This document shows positions 8,851-19,959 of a DNA stretch of 64,000 bases, piece by piece. Position numbers and translations under genes: made by a program. Numbering within the stretch: the stretch's first letter is position 1; each line of letters begins with the position of its first letter. The notes under the pieces are model-generated. The model saw only the letters and a list, made by a program, of their open reading frames with translations, had not been told where the DNA came from and did no database searches. Origin of the DNA: Chondrus crispus (lineage: Eukaryota; Rhodophyta; Florideophyceae; Gigartinales; Gigartinaceae); the NCBI RefSeq assembly GCF_000350225.1, contig NW_005178533.1:236625-300624 (forward strand). Reading direction: 5' to 3'.

Positions 8851-10239
8851 CTAGGTGCTCATGTGTGGTTGACCCTTTGTACAAAATACGTGCGTCAAGT
8901 ACTCATCTGTAACCAAATAGCTGACTTCGGACACGGCCTGAAAGCCTCTAATAATGAAGTAGGGGAGCTCAACTTCGAGAGACCCGCAAACGTGTTCAGA
9001 AACGGATGTAGCTGTACTCCAGAATCGACTGTTCGGGGGAACCATCGGACGCCACCGGAAAGAGAAAGTTTTCAACTCCGAGAAAACAGTCTTTACAGCC
9101 TCGTCCTCCGACACCTCGCTCGGTGTGGCTGAAAGCCTTGCCGCGAAAACCTTGCTTACAAGGTCAACTGCTTGAAGTGATGAATGTGAGAGAGGGTGAG
9201 TGTACGACATACTTCGAAAATCGAAATCTCGGCTCTTTCGGACAAGGGCATCGACCGTCGCCTTGCGACGAACGTATGGCATACATGTTCCCACCAGCAG
9301 TGCCGCCGCCGAATTCTCATCGGTCTCATCTGCGACATACAGCCCCATAATGCGAATTGCTTCATGCACGGTTCCTTCTTTTCCTCCTCCTTTCCTCCGT
9401 CGCACAATATTTCTCATGTCCGCGACAGAGTTTATGCCAATAACTGTGCACAAATCTTTGCATGATGAGAAAATTATCTCTGCGAGCTCGGTGCACGCTG
9501 CGAGAGACTGGGTTTCCTGGAACGAGGGCTTGAACTGGGCAGAATCGGACAACGAATGAACAGTGCCGGCCAAGTTCTCATACTCTTCCAAGGTGCAGTC
9601 TACCACTGAACGAATGCTTCCGGTAGAGCTCTCTTCGTAGTGTGTGTCCTGCTCCGTATCCCCTTGTCGCGGTTTGAAGTTTGGTACCGGCTTCTGGATG
9701 AGTACCAATGTTTTCTGTCTCAAAGTATTTAGGAGACGTGCACATTGCCGTTCTGCCGTTGATCCAGACCCGATCCGAGAAAAGAATTGAAACTGGCCAA
9801 CAACCATGCGCTCGATTTCTTCAACTCGAGATAAAAGCGTAGCCACTTTCCCCTCCACGCTATACATTCGCAAATTTTGTACCGCCTCCCCATCACCAAC
9901 TCCATTTTCGCTCTGGCGAATAAAAATTTCTCCGTCTGTTTCATAGCTCACCTGTCCTGAGCACTCATAATAACGCCACCGCAACTGAGTGGCGTCATCT
10001 TCCACCAAGCGAATATAATCAGGAATAATCCACACCATCGCTTGTTGTTCATCAAACCCCTCCCTTGCCACGTATTTCAGTTTCCCTTTCACTCTTCCCT
10101 CGACCACTTCCTTAGTTACTAACTCTGCCCGCCACCAGACGGATGCAAGCGTTCTCTCACCTCGCCTTCGTCCTTCCCCTTTGGTTAATTCGATGTCCCA
10201 GAGGACCTCAATTAGTATCCCAGGTACCAGAGACTGCAT
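8851..10239 (-). CDS. unidentified 462-residue protein
   Basis: The first natural ATG in the frame is at 10239 (MQSLVPGILIEVLW); the frame upstream to 10305 uses a GTG. The stop is a TAG at 8851. The N-terminal 90 residues look like a small beta-rich module with conserved Trp (SVWWRAEL, Y-V-A-R-E-G-F-D, VWIIPDYIRL), reminiscent of a Tudor/agenet-like or chromatin-reader fold, but this is only an impression. The middle (residues about 120-170) has a helix E-V-E-E-I-E-R. The C-terminal half is helical with no known motif. The frame is intact between broken gene fragments, which suggests it is used, or is young transposon cargo. Confidence 0.65.
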   Translation of the reverse strand: MQSLVPGILIEVLWDIELTKGEGRRRGERTLASVWWRAELVTKEVVEGRVKGKLKYVAREGFDEQQAMVWIIPDYIRLVEDDATQLRWRYYECSGQVSYETDGEIFIRQSENGVGDGEAVQNLRMYSVEGKVATLLSRVEEIERMVVGQFQFFSRIGSGSTAERQCARLLNTLRQKTLVLIQKPVPNFKPRQGDTEQDTHYEESSTGSIRSVVDCTLEEYENLAGTVHSLSDSAQFKPSFQETQSLAACTELAEIIFSSCKDLCTVIGINSVADMRNIVRRRKGGGKEGTVHEAIRIMGLYVADETDENSAAALLVGTCMPYVRRKATVDALVRKSRDFDFRSMSYTHPLSHSSLQAVDLVSKVFAARLSATPSEVSEDEAVKTVFSELKTFSFRWRPMVPPNSRFWSTATSVSEHVCGSLEVELPYFIIRGFQAVSEVSYLVTDEYLTHVFCTKGQPHMST

Positions 10240-10558
10240 TTCAGTACAGTAGTCTGAGCCTTGGGAAAGGCTTCCTGTCACTATGAATTCGTCATGAAAA
10301 AGCACGCTCGTCTTTTTTTACACGTGGCAGGCAAGACCCCCAAGTTTTGTTTCCCGAAGTCACCAAAGGACAAACGGGGCTTCGTCCCGTCCTTTCTCTC
10401 CGCAACCAGATTCCGAAGTCGTGCGCAACCCTGCCGACTTACCCTAAATACCACGCACATCCCCCGCCATGGTCGAGCAAAAAGAAGTCATCCGCCCACC
10501 CCCTGATGTGTATCTGATCGACCCTCCTCCGCCCCCCTTCACCGTCCCCTCTGCCTAC

Positions 10559-10618
10559 CGCGCCCCGCGCCCCGCGCCCCGCGCCCCGCGCCCCGCGCCC
10601 CGCGCCCCGCGCCCCGCC
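10559..10618 (+). repeat. 7-bp GC minisatellite (CGCCCCG) in the ARP5 relic
   Basis: About eight head-to-tail heptamers. Three heptamers give a seven-residue Ala-Pro-Arg-rich repeat. It sits right after the conserved N-terminal ARP5 stretch and probably arose by slippage in the dead copy. Confidence 0.85.
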
Positions 10619-10914
10619 CTCTCATCTCAACTCGCAAGACTTCATCTTCGATCTCGGGTCGTCCACATTGTGGCCGCCTTCTCAGGCTCCTCCATGCCAA
10701 TCTTACAAACCCCACCGTATGTCGCCCGCATGCACCATGCTATGATGCCGAGTGGAAGAAAATTAGAGAGGAACCAGATAACTTTGACGAAGTGTCAAAG
10801 ACAGTCAAGGTGGAAACTGGGGAGGCGAGTGATAAGACGGCGACGAGCGCGGAGGAGCAGGCGAGAATTGATAATAGGAGGAGGTTGAATAAGTTAATGC
10901 AGGATAAAAAGAAT

Positions 10915-11041
10915 TCAAGAGCCGGCGGAAGGGATAAGGATGTGTCGGGGACAGAGGCAGAGCCAGTGGACACGGTGGAAGATGTCAAGAGCCGGCGGAA
11001 GGGATAAGGATGTGTCGGGGACAGAGGCAGAGCCAGTGGAT
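10915..11041 (+). repeat. 70-bp tandem duplication in the ARP5 relic
   Basis: 10915-10984 and 10985-11041 are almost identical, differing at about one base. Because 70 is not a multiple of three it changes frame, as expected in a sequence free of coding constraint. The near-identity shows the duplication is recent. Confidence 0.9.
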
Positions 11042-12002
11042 ACATCGTATACACTGGAGGAGGTTGTGTATTGAAGATATGAGGGATATAGATGAGGACA
11101 AGTACTACATTTCCATGTACGTCGGACAGTGGGAATCGTCGACAGCGCTGAACCAAGAGATCGACAAGCGGAAGCTGCTCGTGGATGACGAACGTGCCAA
11201 ATTGAGCGCGGGAAAGGCAACGGCAGCGGAGGTGGCGTGGTGGAAGCGCGTACGAGCAGACGAGCTTCTGTCGATGTCAGAGCTGAGCGCGCCGTAACTC
11301 AAGCAAAAGCGGCACGAGCGCGCGCTTTGCGGGGCTACGGAAGCACGGTTACGGGGGAAAAGGGTCAAGCTCGCGGCGAAGGCGGAAGCGTAGAGGAAGG
11401 CTGAGGATATAGAGAAGATGCGCATGGAGAGGCCACAAGAGTATCTGACCGAACTGCAAACGGAGCGAGATGAGCTAGCTGAGCGTTTAAATCGAAAGGA
11501 CGCCGCGCGCGAAGCGAGGTGGGATCGGCGGTGGCAGGCTGCAAAGGAACGAATGAGGTTGTTGGCACAACAAGCAGGAAGCAATGCAGGTTTCGACGAA
11601 GACCCAGGGCGAGGGAACTCAAAGGGGCGCGAGAGAGGAAGTGGGAAGGGAAGAAGGAGGGGCCAGGGGAGGGGACGAGGGAGAGGGCGTGGGAAGAAAA
11701 ATGTGGAGGAGGACACGTTTGGGGTGGAGGATGCGGACTGGGATGTGTACAGATCAATGAAGGTTGGAAACGATGGGACGGATTCTGAAGACAACTCTGA
11801 AGAAGAGCGTGTTCGTTTGAAATCTGTGCGTACTGAGATTATGATTGAGTGTCTCGTTAAACCTGTCAGGAAGTACCGCTTCTACGAGGTTATCACTGAG
11901 GATGGAATTGATGGTTTCACGGAGCCGCTTTTCGACATCGGCGTGAATAGCACGCATCTCGCTGTCGTGGTAGTGATGTTTGGCAAATATGAAGTAGTAT
12001 AG

Positions 12003-12461
12003 CGTGAAGAAACCGAGAAGAAGAAAACACATTCGATACATGGTGAGTAATTGCTGCCAAGCTCCGAGCCGTGAGCGAGCCTGTGTGGGGTTTGTTGGTC
12101 GCCATCCTGCATGAAACGATCGAGAGGATTTCCTCTCCCGCTCAGATGTAGAATTCAGCCGTGGGAGGCGCGGTGAGTGGGAGTCATGGAGGCCAGATAA
12201 TGTTGCAGCTGGGTGCAGGTTACGAGCGGTAGTGCGATATTGTGTCGGGAGATCGGAAATGTCGAACGACATCGGAGAGTGGAACTTATGTGTGCTACGT
12301 GTTTTAATTGGCTGTCTCTACAATGACTTCATTCATCTATTTTTAATTGGGCCCTCGTCGTCTGCCCGTGCCGCACGTCGCACGGGCCGTGCGGCGCGCG
12401 AATGATCACAAGTGGCTCCTTGGAAAACTCCCTATTGCTTGCGGCTCGTCGCGCTGAAGAG
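12003..12461. other. intergenic; contains a GC-rich inverted repeat
   Basis: No gene seen. Around 12367-12390 CCCGTGC and GCACGGG form an inverted repeat with an 8-base spacer. Confidence 0.35.
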
Positions 12462-12854
12462 CTACACCGAGCTCGGTGTTAAGGAAGTCGGGCTGCCGCG
12501 TGCAAGCGTGGTTGTGCAAATTACTGGTGTGTGCGTTGTATGCATCTTCGGTGCGCATGTAGCGATGCTGGCCTGCTCCGCCTCAACACGGCGCTGCGAC
12601 TCAGCTTCCTTCTCCGCTTTTTTTCTTCTGTTTCGAGCAGCTTTTGATTCTGTTCCACCCCCCAATCTCCGGGCGACTTCATTGCCTTTGGGTAATTGGG
12701 GATTAGCGTTGTCCGCCGGTTCTGCTTCTTCCTCTTGGATAACGCTCTCCAGTCTCTCAAGCGCCTGCGCTTCGACTAGTCGCTTTGCAATCTCGCGATG
12801 GTCATCACTGGCGACTCCTTGCTCATCCGGAACTACGGCCGCTCCGATTTTCAA
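12462..12854 (-). other. charged coiled-coil-like fragment downstream of the CACTA transposase
   Basis: An open frame of 131 codons without a natural ATG. Its first 95 residues are strongly helical and charged (REIAKRLVEAQALERLESVI; K-A-A-R-N-R-R-K-K-A-E-K-E-A-E), and the remainder is low complexity. It begins 33 bases after the transposase stop on the same strand, so it may be a further exon or second gene of the same transposon. No splice sites are convincing. Confidence 0.3.
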
Positions 12855-12887
12855 CGCAGCGATAAGTCAGGGAACAAATGCGGAGAA

Positions 12888-15800
12888 CTAAGCCATTCGA
12901 GGAGGGTAACCGTCGTGCCTGGATAAGCAGTAGAAAATATTCCCCTCCATGATCGAGGCAGTGCAACTCAAATTATTCTCTTCGGGTTTAAGACATTGTG
13001 TGGTACGGTCACTGTGACAGGCGTGAAATAGTCCAACTCTTCTGACAGAGTCCGTGAGCTTCAAGAATTGAAATGGCTTGTGGACGTCAACATAAATAAA
13101 TCCGGAAGTGAACTGGCATTTCTTGACAACAGCGAAAGGTGTCTCTTGATATGCATCCTGCATTTTCATAAATGTTTCGATTGCAAAGTAAGCTACGTGC
13201 AGCTCATCAATGTAAGCAATTCTTTCATCTTCCGCAGGTGTAGGTACAATTTGCGGTTCGTCATCGAACACGAGTGCTTGAACCGCAGAGCCTTTCGAGA
13301 GCATGTCGTGCGGTCTTGAATGCGATGTAACAACTCCAAACCCGTACAGGGATTTTTTCATTCGACATGCCTTTTCGAAGAATTTGGGGTCATTGGGACC
13401 CGCTTCTACAATGAAGTCGGCCGCAATACAAGTCATAGTCGCATGGAATGAACCTTCAGCATCTACCGTACGTTCACTTAGGACCCATTCCGCCCTTCTC
13501 GGATTGTTGTTAATAGTGGTAGATGGAGCTCCGAGTACGTGCTTCAACAACCCATTTCTAATAATACTCAAAGCCTTCTCTGCCTCACCGTTCGTTTTCG
13601 TTACATAGTTATGTACGTCTCTTCTTCGTCCGCAAATGAGATTGACCACTGAAGAGATTGCCTTGCCTTCCATTTCACAACTGCCGTCTACAGAATAAAG
13701 AGCAGATGAAAGCCGGTTTTTCCAATCGTTATTAATAATGTGATCCATTCCCTGTATATGGGCGTCATGACCGTTGGAATCTGCCATGGCCTGCTTAAGG
13801 GGCTGGTGAGCGCATTCGAAAACAAGTTCGGCGAAGTGCTGCACGTGACCCATTGCAGGGATAGAATGCATATAAAGCTCTAGAAGCCGATGGATATTCG
13901 GCTTGTCCAGCTCTTTCCCCGCCATAGTACTGCTTCGACAAAGATCATTGCAGTTTCGTATGTACGTCTTGCAATGGCGTTCCAAGTCTGCCATATGCGC
14001 CGTGCCATCTTCACGATTGTACCTTTTCACCTGCTCCAATCCATCCACATGCAGCTTAGGATACCAGTATGTCTTGCTGACAAGTTTGCTAAACAAACTG
14101 AGGTTCTGTACAATTGAACACAGTGCTTGTTTGGATACATTAGATATTTCTTGAGGGCAGGATAGGTTATCAACAATCTCTTTGAATACAGGAGAAGCAA
14201 TCAATAATATCGAAAACGTTGCCGATATGCTTGCCGTGTACATACTATTTGTACTGAAATTGTAGATGCGTGTCTCAGTTACCAGGCGGTTTGTTCGCAA
14301 CAAGGAACAGATTAACCCGTCTACCTGCTTTCTTCTAGTCGCGGTAGGAAGGGACTTAAAGGCAAGGGTTAAAATATTAATTGCGTTACCAGCCAGGAGA
14401 TGGTCGGGGGCAACAAGCATTGAGCGATACGGGTCCAACCTAGGGTTTGCGACTGGGACGTTTTGTTCGGTCAGCGGTATCGTGGTTTTTTTCAACGCGT
14501 TCTTCAAATCCTGAGAAAAAGAAACAAAAGGACTTGCTTTCCTTGCTGCATCGTCATTTCCGTTCAGGCCCAATGCGTTCAGCTGTACATCCGAGATACC
14601 AGAGGCTCATAAGGCCTTCGTTCTTTCTGCATTTCTCGCGAAACATGCGTCTGCGCTGTGAATATCCGTGGTGTATGCATATCGCGATGCGAGTCCTTTA
14701 GGCCCTTTAAATCGCATGAACGAGCAGAGGGTGCATGGTGCTGTGCCATTCACTCCCACCACATCCAGGACATGCCCAACCTCGTGGTAGTCGCTCACGA
14801 AACCAACCACATCGGTAAACAGCAGCAAATCCTCCCCATCGGCAGTTCTGGCAGGTATACCCTCTGTTGATGATTTCACGAGGTCTGCTACTACTTGCTT
14901 CAGACCTTCCTTCGTTGACACTCCAGGTTCAGTCAGGGCAAGAATACGTACTCGCTCTCTACTACTTCTACATTCCGGAGGATAGTTTAGGGAGAGACAA
15001 TAGACACCCCCCGCTGAATCCGCTTTAAATCGGAACGGGGAAAATCCATCTGAATATAGTAGGATATGGTCAACAAAGTATTTCCTTCCGTCTTTAAGCT
15101 TACCATATGACGGTGAAATTGGGGGTCGGGAGTGTTGAAATGAAAGAGATGGCTGGTTGCCGGCCACCATGACGTCCACCACGGAAACCTTCAAAGCTGT
15201 ATGAAATGAGATACGTAAAAGATGATCAGCTCCATCGTCTCCAACCTCGCAAGCGAAGGGTATGCACACAAGCTCAATTTGCTGCCCTCCCTGTGTTGAT
15301 CTGTTGTGATGCTGAATTAGTACCATGACATAATCCAGCTCAGCACTGATATGTAGAACTGTGCTAATGTCACCAGCGCGCCACAGGTCCGTTGTTGGCC
15401 GCCGAAATCCCTTCCATGTTCCGTAACGTAACTCCGACCTTGACGCTTCGGTCAGGGGTGGTCCGCCTCTCCATGACACTACGAGAGAGGTTGTGACAAC
15501 CCTGAACGTCAATTTGAAACATCTTGGATCTGCTCCGCTACACATATCCAGAGTGCACAATACTTCATGCGGAAATGGCGGTTCCTTCCGCAAGTGCAAG
15601 GTGACCACTCCTCCATCTCCCCTGTACGCAGTGAGCAATGGGCAGGAGGGCGCGGTTTCGTCGCCGGTGCTGGGAAGGACGTTACGAGCGATGTCCAATA
15701 TGAGATCTCTATATCGAACCATGGGAACGCTTTCGATAGTGGAGAACAGAGCTCCCGAGCTAGGAGAGATGGAGTCTTTCGCAGCGCCTTTCAGTACATT

Positions 15801-16679
15801 CCATGTCTCGCGGCACGCCAAGTCCATCAAAGACCAAGATGATGGCAATATGACTTTGAAACGGCTTGAAACTGGCCCAACTCCCTGCAGTGACTGAAGA
15901 GTCTGTCTGGAGCCCGATTTCGAAGTATCTAAAATCGCCTCGCATTTCATGCTCATCACAAAACCCCACTCTCGAAGCAAAGGGGACAGAGTCCGATAAA
16001 CCGTAGAGTAGTCAGGAAACAATTTCCCCCCTGGCTCGTATTTCTTTAGAAGGTGGTTGAAACAGCTCCGAAAGATGTTATAACCAGACTTAGAGTACCG
16101 AACGGTCCCGGACACAAGTAAAACAGCCATTATATTTTGCCACACGCTGAGCTTCTTCCATCCACGACGGATCTCCGCAACATCCAACTGCAGTCCTATA
16201 TCATGATGCATTTCATCTTCCTCGTCCTGTGCACTGAGCCCGACCACCAGTTCATTTGTCGTACCCCTCACGTGATCAAGTACCATATCTACCATGCCAC
16301 CCATGTCTTGCCCATTCGTTTCATGCATCTCCGCGACTGGAATTTCATCTGCGAACTGCATTTCGTGGACCATAGGGGTTCTGAACCCCTCTATAGTCTC
16401 AAAACACACATCTTTATGATCTCTATCCTCCGCCTCTGCCATTTCTTCTTCTTTTGTTTCCGCTGCACCCGCTCCTCGGATTTCATCGCAACCTTTCTCC
16501 GCACCCGTACAGTTTTGTGTCGTTCCATCAGCACTGTGTGTTGAGGGAGCGGATGTATCTGCCAGATGAAATGTCTCCTCATGATGTTCTCCCCACCGAT
16601 CGTCGTACGCAATGCGACCCCTTCTTCCCCGACTCCCGAGCTGGAACATGTTCCGTCGCTTCCGAATTCTTTTCTTCAT
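12888..16679 (-). pseudogene. CACTA/EnSpm-type (Tnp2-like) transposase, one in-frame stop
   Basis: From the ATG at 16679 the frame runs 690 codons to a TGA at 14607-14609 and then stays open in the same frame for a further 573 codons to 12888. The path is therefore about 1263 codons with a single interruption. Features of Tnp2 transposases: an S-D-G-F-S-P-F block with the first catalytic Asp (about 15050), N-Y-P-P-E-C-R, an F-T-D-V-V-G-F-V-S-D block with a further acidic residue, then P-C-T-L-C-S-F. After the stop come DPYRSMLVAPDHLLAG and a KPNIHRLLELYMHSIP ... F-E-C-A-H-Q block. The N-terminal 200 residues are acidic and probably disordered. Plant and algal CACTA elements move by cut-and-paste and often carry gene fragments. 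I could not find CACTA-type terminal repeats, so element ends are unknown. The stop could be a recent mutation. Confidence 0.75.
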
Positions 16680-16762
16680 TAGCTGTTAGAAGTGAGGAAG
16701 ACATCGGATGAGAGTGCAATTGGAGCCACCTCATACCAGACTCGTATTTCATGAATGTGAAT

Positions 16763-16814
16763 GTAATCCAGGCTGATATAAGACTGTTGACAGTCTGATA
16801 TCAGCCTGGATTAC
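16763..16814. repeat. 24-bp inverted repeat with 4-base loop
   Basis: Arms 16763-16786 and 16791-16814 pair at 23 of 24 positions around a TTGA loop. It starts about 84 bases upstream of the transposase ATG, on the promoter side, so it may be a regulatory or subterminal palindrome, or the two ends of a tiny element. Confidence 0.9.
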
Positions 16815-17204
16815 ATGCGTGAATCACACCTGCTAATTGGCTGACTGAAATTCTGTAAACATATTTTGCAGGTCATTGGCTTCCAACTCGAGTTGCTGTA
16901 CACCTGTGCTGTGCTTTACGTGTTCATCCCATGGAAAAAACGGAAATGACGTTTTATTGGTGCAGCTTCATCCCTTTCGTCGTAAGAACCCAATTTAGGT
17001 CACAACCGGCTCACGTTTATAGCGCTTGAGGATACATTCGAGCTCCAAATGTATTCACGAATCCCTATAAGTACGTTGCACTCATCCTTTGAGCTGACCT
17101 TAAGCCCAAAACATCCATGAGCAGCGTGATACCAACGCCGTAGTGCCGCCACCCTCCCAGTGGATGAGATCCGCAATGTGCTATCAACATTGAGCTTCCA
17201 TCAC

Positions 17205-17546
17205 AGCAGGCGACACGATCCACAGTGAGCTACCATCACCGCAGGCGACACGATCCACAGTGAGCTACCATCACCGCAGGCGACACGATCCACAGTGAGC
17301 TACCATCACCGCAGGCGACACGATCCACAGTGAGCTACCATCACCGCAGGCGACACGATCCACAGTGAGCTACCATCACCGCAGGTGACACGATCCACAG
17401 TGAGTTACCATCACCGCAGGTGACACGATCCACAGTGAGTTACCATCACCGCAGGCGACACGATCCACAGTGAGCTACCATCACCGCAGGCGACACGATC
17501 CACAGTGAGTTATCATCACCGCAGGCGACACGATCCACAGTGAGAT
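17205..17546. repeat. 35-bp minisatellite, 10 copies
   Basis: Unit GATCCACAGTGAGCTACCAT followed by CACCGCAGGCGACAC. The GATCCACAG core recurs every 35 bases exactly, first at 17217 and last at 17532. Copies differ at only two or three sites (C/T changes), and one diverged unit precedes the array at about 17168-17205. It lies about 0.5 kb upstream of the CACTA transposase and could be its subterminal repeat block, or an independent minisatellite. Confidence 0.95.
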
Positions 17547-17559
17547 ACTAACGAAACTT

Positions 17560-18720
17560 CACAACTATCCGGCACGTGATATGATCCTCCTAGTGCCACG
17601 AAACAGAGGGACCAACCCCCGGCAAAAGTCAACAACCTGAAAGTGCTGCGAATTTCAGGGGCACAGCTAACAGGCTCTACCCCCGAAAAACCGCCATCTG
17701 CCGCAGGACGAAGACGACTATCTGCAGCCATGTCGATGAAAAACATCCTCAGGCATGACGAAGACGATCATCGACAGACACAACTGTTGTGTCTGTTGCA
17801 GCTGCATCAATATTGATAATACATGTAGGTACTGGTCTATGAAACGCTTGTTTTCACATCCATCAACAGTGTCGTCAGGCAGCGATTCCGTTATCATTCT
17901 TTACATTTAGTTTAGTGCTTTACAACCATTGCAAATGTAGTCCCCAAAACATTACATTACCAATTCCTAAACACTACAAATGTCGTCCAGCAACATTATA
18001 TTGTCGTCTCAGAACAAGTATCAACTACCATCCAAAACCAATATAAGTATTACTTCTGAAAATTACGATTATAGTGTTCACGAACGATACGTTTATTGCT
18101 GTTCCGACATATTACATGTAACGTGCACAGAACGATGAAAGTAATAATTCAAAATATTACTAATATATATTGTCGTTGGACAACATTACCAGTGTTTATT
18201 CGAACGTTATATTTCACGTTTCTGTACGATATAAGTAATAATACAATTAATGAATATTTTATATTGTCGTTGGACAATGTTTAAAGTGTTTCAAGGAACA
18301 TTATATTTAACGTTTCTGCACGTTGCATTTAGTGCCATCTAATATAATTATATATAGTGTACTGAAATGATTCATTTATCGTTTCCACAGACAGTGCCTA
18401 TAATGTTCACATACGCTACGTATAGTGTTTCAATAACACATTATAAGTAACGTCCATTGTTGATGTTTTAATGTTTACAATGACATTATATCTATTGTTC
18501 ACGGCTGATGCAAGTGGTACCCGAATTCTGATGTTTTCATCGTACACGGACGTTTTATTATCATTCCTGGAATGCTGATGTATTGTTGTCCGGACAATAC
18601 TATTCTGGTATCCCAAAAACGTATCGTCCAAAAACATTACATATATCATGACACGATTTTACTTTAATGTTTCGGAATACTACAAGTATTGTTGTTCCTG
18701 GTACTTTGCCTCTGCAGTGT
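17560..18720. repeat. AT-rich region with degenerate ~94-bp repeats
   Basis: No gene. A block reading ATTGTCGTTGGACAA, then a GTGTTT, then A-A-C-x-T-T-A-T-A-T-T-T-x-A-C-G-T-T-T-C-T-G recurs at about 18168 and 18262 (94 bases apart). Weaker relatives lie at about 17979, 18000 and 18076. It contrasts sharply in base composition with the flanking GC-rich DNA. Confidence 0.6.
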
Positions 18721-18918
18721 GTCGATTGTATCTGCGTTTTTTCTGTAGTGTCTGTTGTGCCTCATCTCTGGTGGAGCTACAATTCTATTATTAAGTACGG
18801 GCCTGAGTGTAAGGTTTGTGCTCATGGTGAGGGGAGTCCTCCTTACATTATGCAGTAGTCACCTGTCCCGTTCTGATTCAATCCGGAGTTGCACGTCTTT
18901 CTTGGTTTCTTGCTACAA

Positions 18919-19023
18919 TGGTGACTACCTCCTCTCCTGCAGTATTACCTCATCTTTCTTGATTCCGCAGGTACAGTAACTACCTCTCTCTTACAGTATT
19001 ACCTCATCTTTCTTGATTCTGCA
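18919..19023. repeat. imperfect ~57-bp tandem duplication
   Basis: Both halves contain CAGTATTACCTCATCTTTCT followed by TGATT. They start at about 18919 and 18976. Non-coding. Confidence 0.8.
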
Positions 19024-19242
19024 TAAATAATTCAGATATCTTAACATGCTCCATCCATTTTCATACAGGAGGTTGCTATGGTATCTCTTCAGTTTTTTAC
19101 CTACATGTCAGATGCTGCTCCCTGCGATGGGAACACTGACACCTGGACATGTGTCTCATATGATAACCACCCTCTTCGTGCACAAAATAGTTGCCCCTCT
19201 TTGCAGTACGCATCAAGTGTCAGACGATGGTCAGGGCTGAAA

Positions 19243-19385
19243 AGGCGGATGATGTTGTTGTGTTTATTCTGTTAGAGTTGCTTGCGAGAATTGTGCCTAT
19301 ACTGCATTGCATGTTCGGATGCGTCCTGAATGCATTCCAGATTGCATGACACAATCAAGCTCAATTCTGCTGAATTGAGGAAATA
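19243..19385 (-). repeat. dispersed repeat with palindromic end (minus orientation)
   Basis: The reverse complement contains CTCAATTCAGCAGAATTGAG, then C-A-A-T-C-T-G-G-A, a GACGCATC-like block and AACTCTAACAGAATAAACAC. The same order of blocks is found on the plus strand at 57085-57225. The AATAAA-like end suggests an LTR or other transcribed repeat of an unidentified family. Confidence 0.6.
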
Positions 19386-19955
19386 GGTGCTGTACATATC
19401 ATGTTAGATACGGGCAATCGACTATATCCCTAATCTGAGGTTGTAAGATTCACTCAAGTGAACCCAAAATTGTAGGGTGGTAAACAGGTGCTTTTTGCTG
19501 GCTGTGCGATCTGAATCTTGGTATACCGGGGGAATGCAACTCTCGCCTTCCAACCATGTGCAATTCACCGCTCGAAGTGTACCCGTTAAGGCGGACGGTG
19601 ACGGTGAAGTCGGGTCCATATGCCTGCTCGCAACTGCTGTCCAGTCTAGTAAGGTCCACTTTTGTGGACTTTAAAGCACATAGGTTTTTACTGAAATTAA
19701 TACTTCACTGCAGGTGTCCGCGTCATCATCAGAACTGAACTCTACTACATCTTTGTCGAACTTTCCTTCGCCAATCCGTTCGTTTCTTCGACTGCAGATT
19801 CATGTCTGGCTAGGGAATGCCGTCGCCGACGACTACTTCCCAACTCGGTCTATCTTTCACACGCAGAAGGCTGTACTTCTTCAACAGAACCAATGCCAAG
19901 AAATTGCTCACATACACTTCTCCCCGATTTTCCAACCGGAGCCAGAACACCACGG
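19386..19955. other. unassigned sequence
   Basis: Frames of 60-70 codons occur on both strands (for example minus 19450-19659, Y-G-P-D-F-T-V-T-V-R-L-N-G-Y) but none has a start, neighbours or a family I recognise. Confidence 0.3.
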
Positions 19956-19959
19956 GCCC

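Larger units (their letters stand above)
10469..12002 (+). pseudogene. ARP5 (INO80 complex actin-related protein) relic
   Basis: Pieces of ARP5 lie in order on the plus strand. The N-terminus from the ATG at 10469 reads IRPPPDVYLIDPPPPPF. A middle piece (about 10730-10980) has E-W-K-K-I-R-E-E-P-D-N-F and a long basic helix. The hallmark C-terminal insert (11418-11800) reads RMERPQEYLTELQTER, KERMRLLAQQAG and EEDTFGVEDADWDVYR. ARP5 works with IES6 in INO80 nucleosome sliding. Most of the actin fold is missing, at least two stops interrupt the path (near 11296 and 11390), and a 70-bp duplication shifts the frame. It is clearly dead. The last 60 codons to 12002 are unassigned. Confidence 0.7.

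Noticed and set aside
17205-17546. CRISPR-like array
   Set aside because: The 35-bp units are contiguous without unique spacers and the DNA is eukaryotic; it is a minisatellite.
12000-17600. Terminal repeats for the CACTA-type transposase
   Set aside because: I looked for CACTA-like ends and a matching inverted partner and saw none that pair convincingly, so no element boundaries are claimed.
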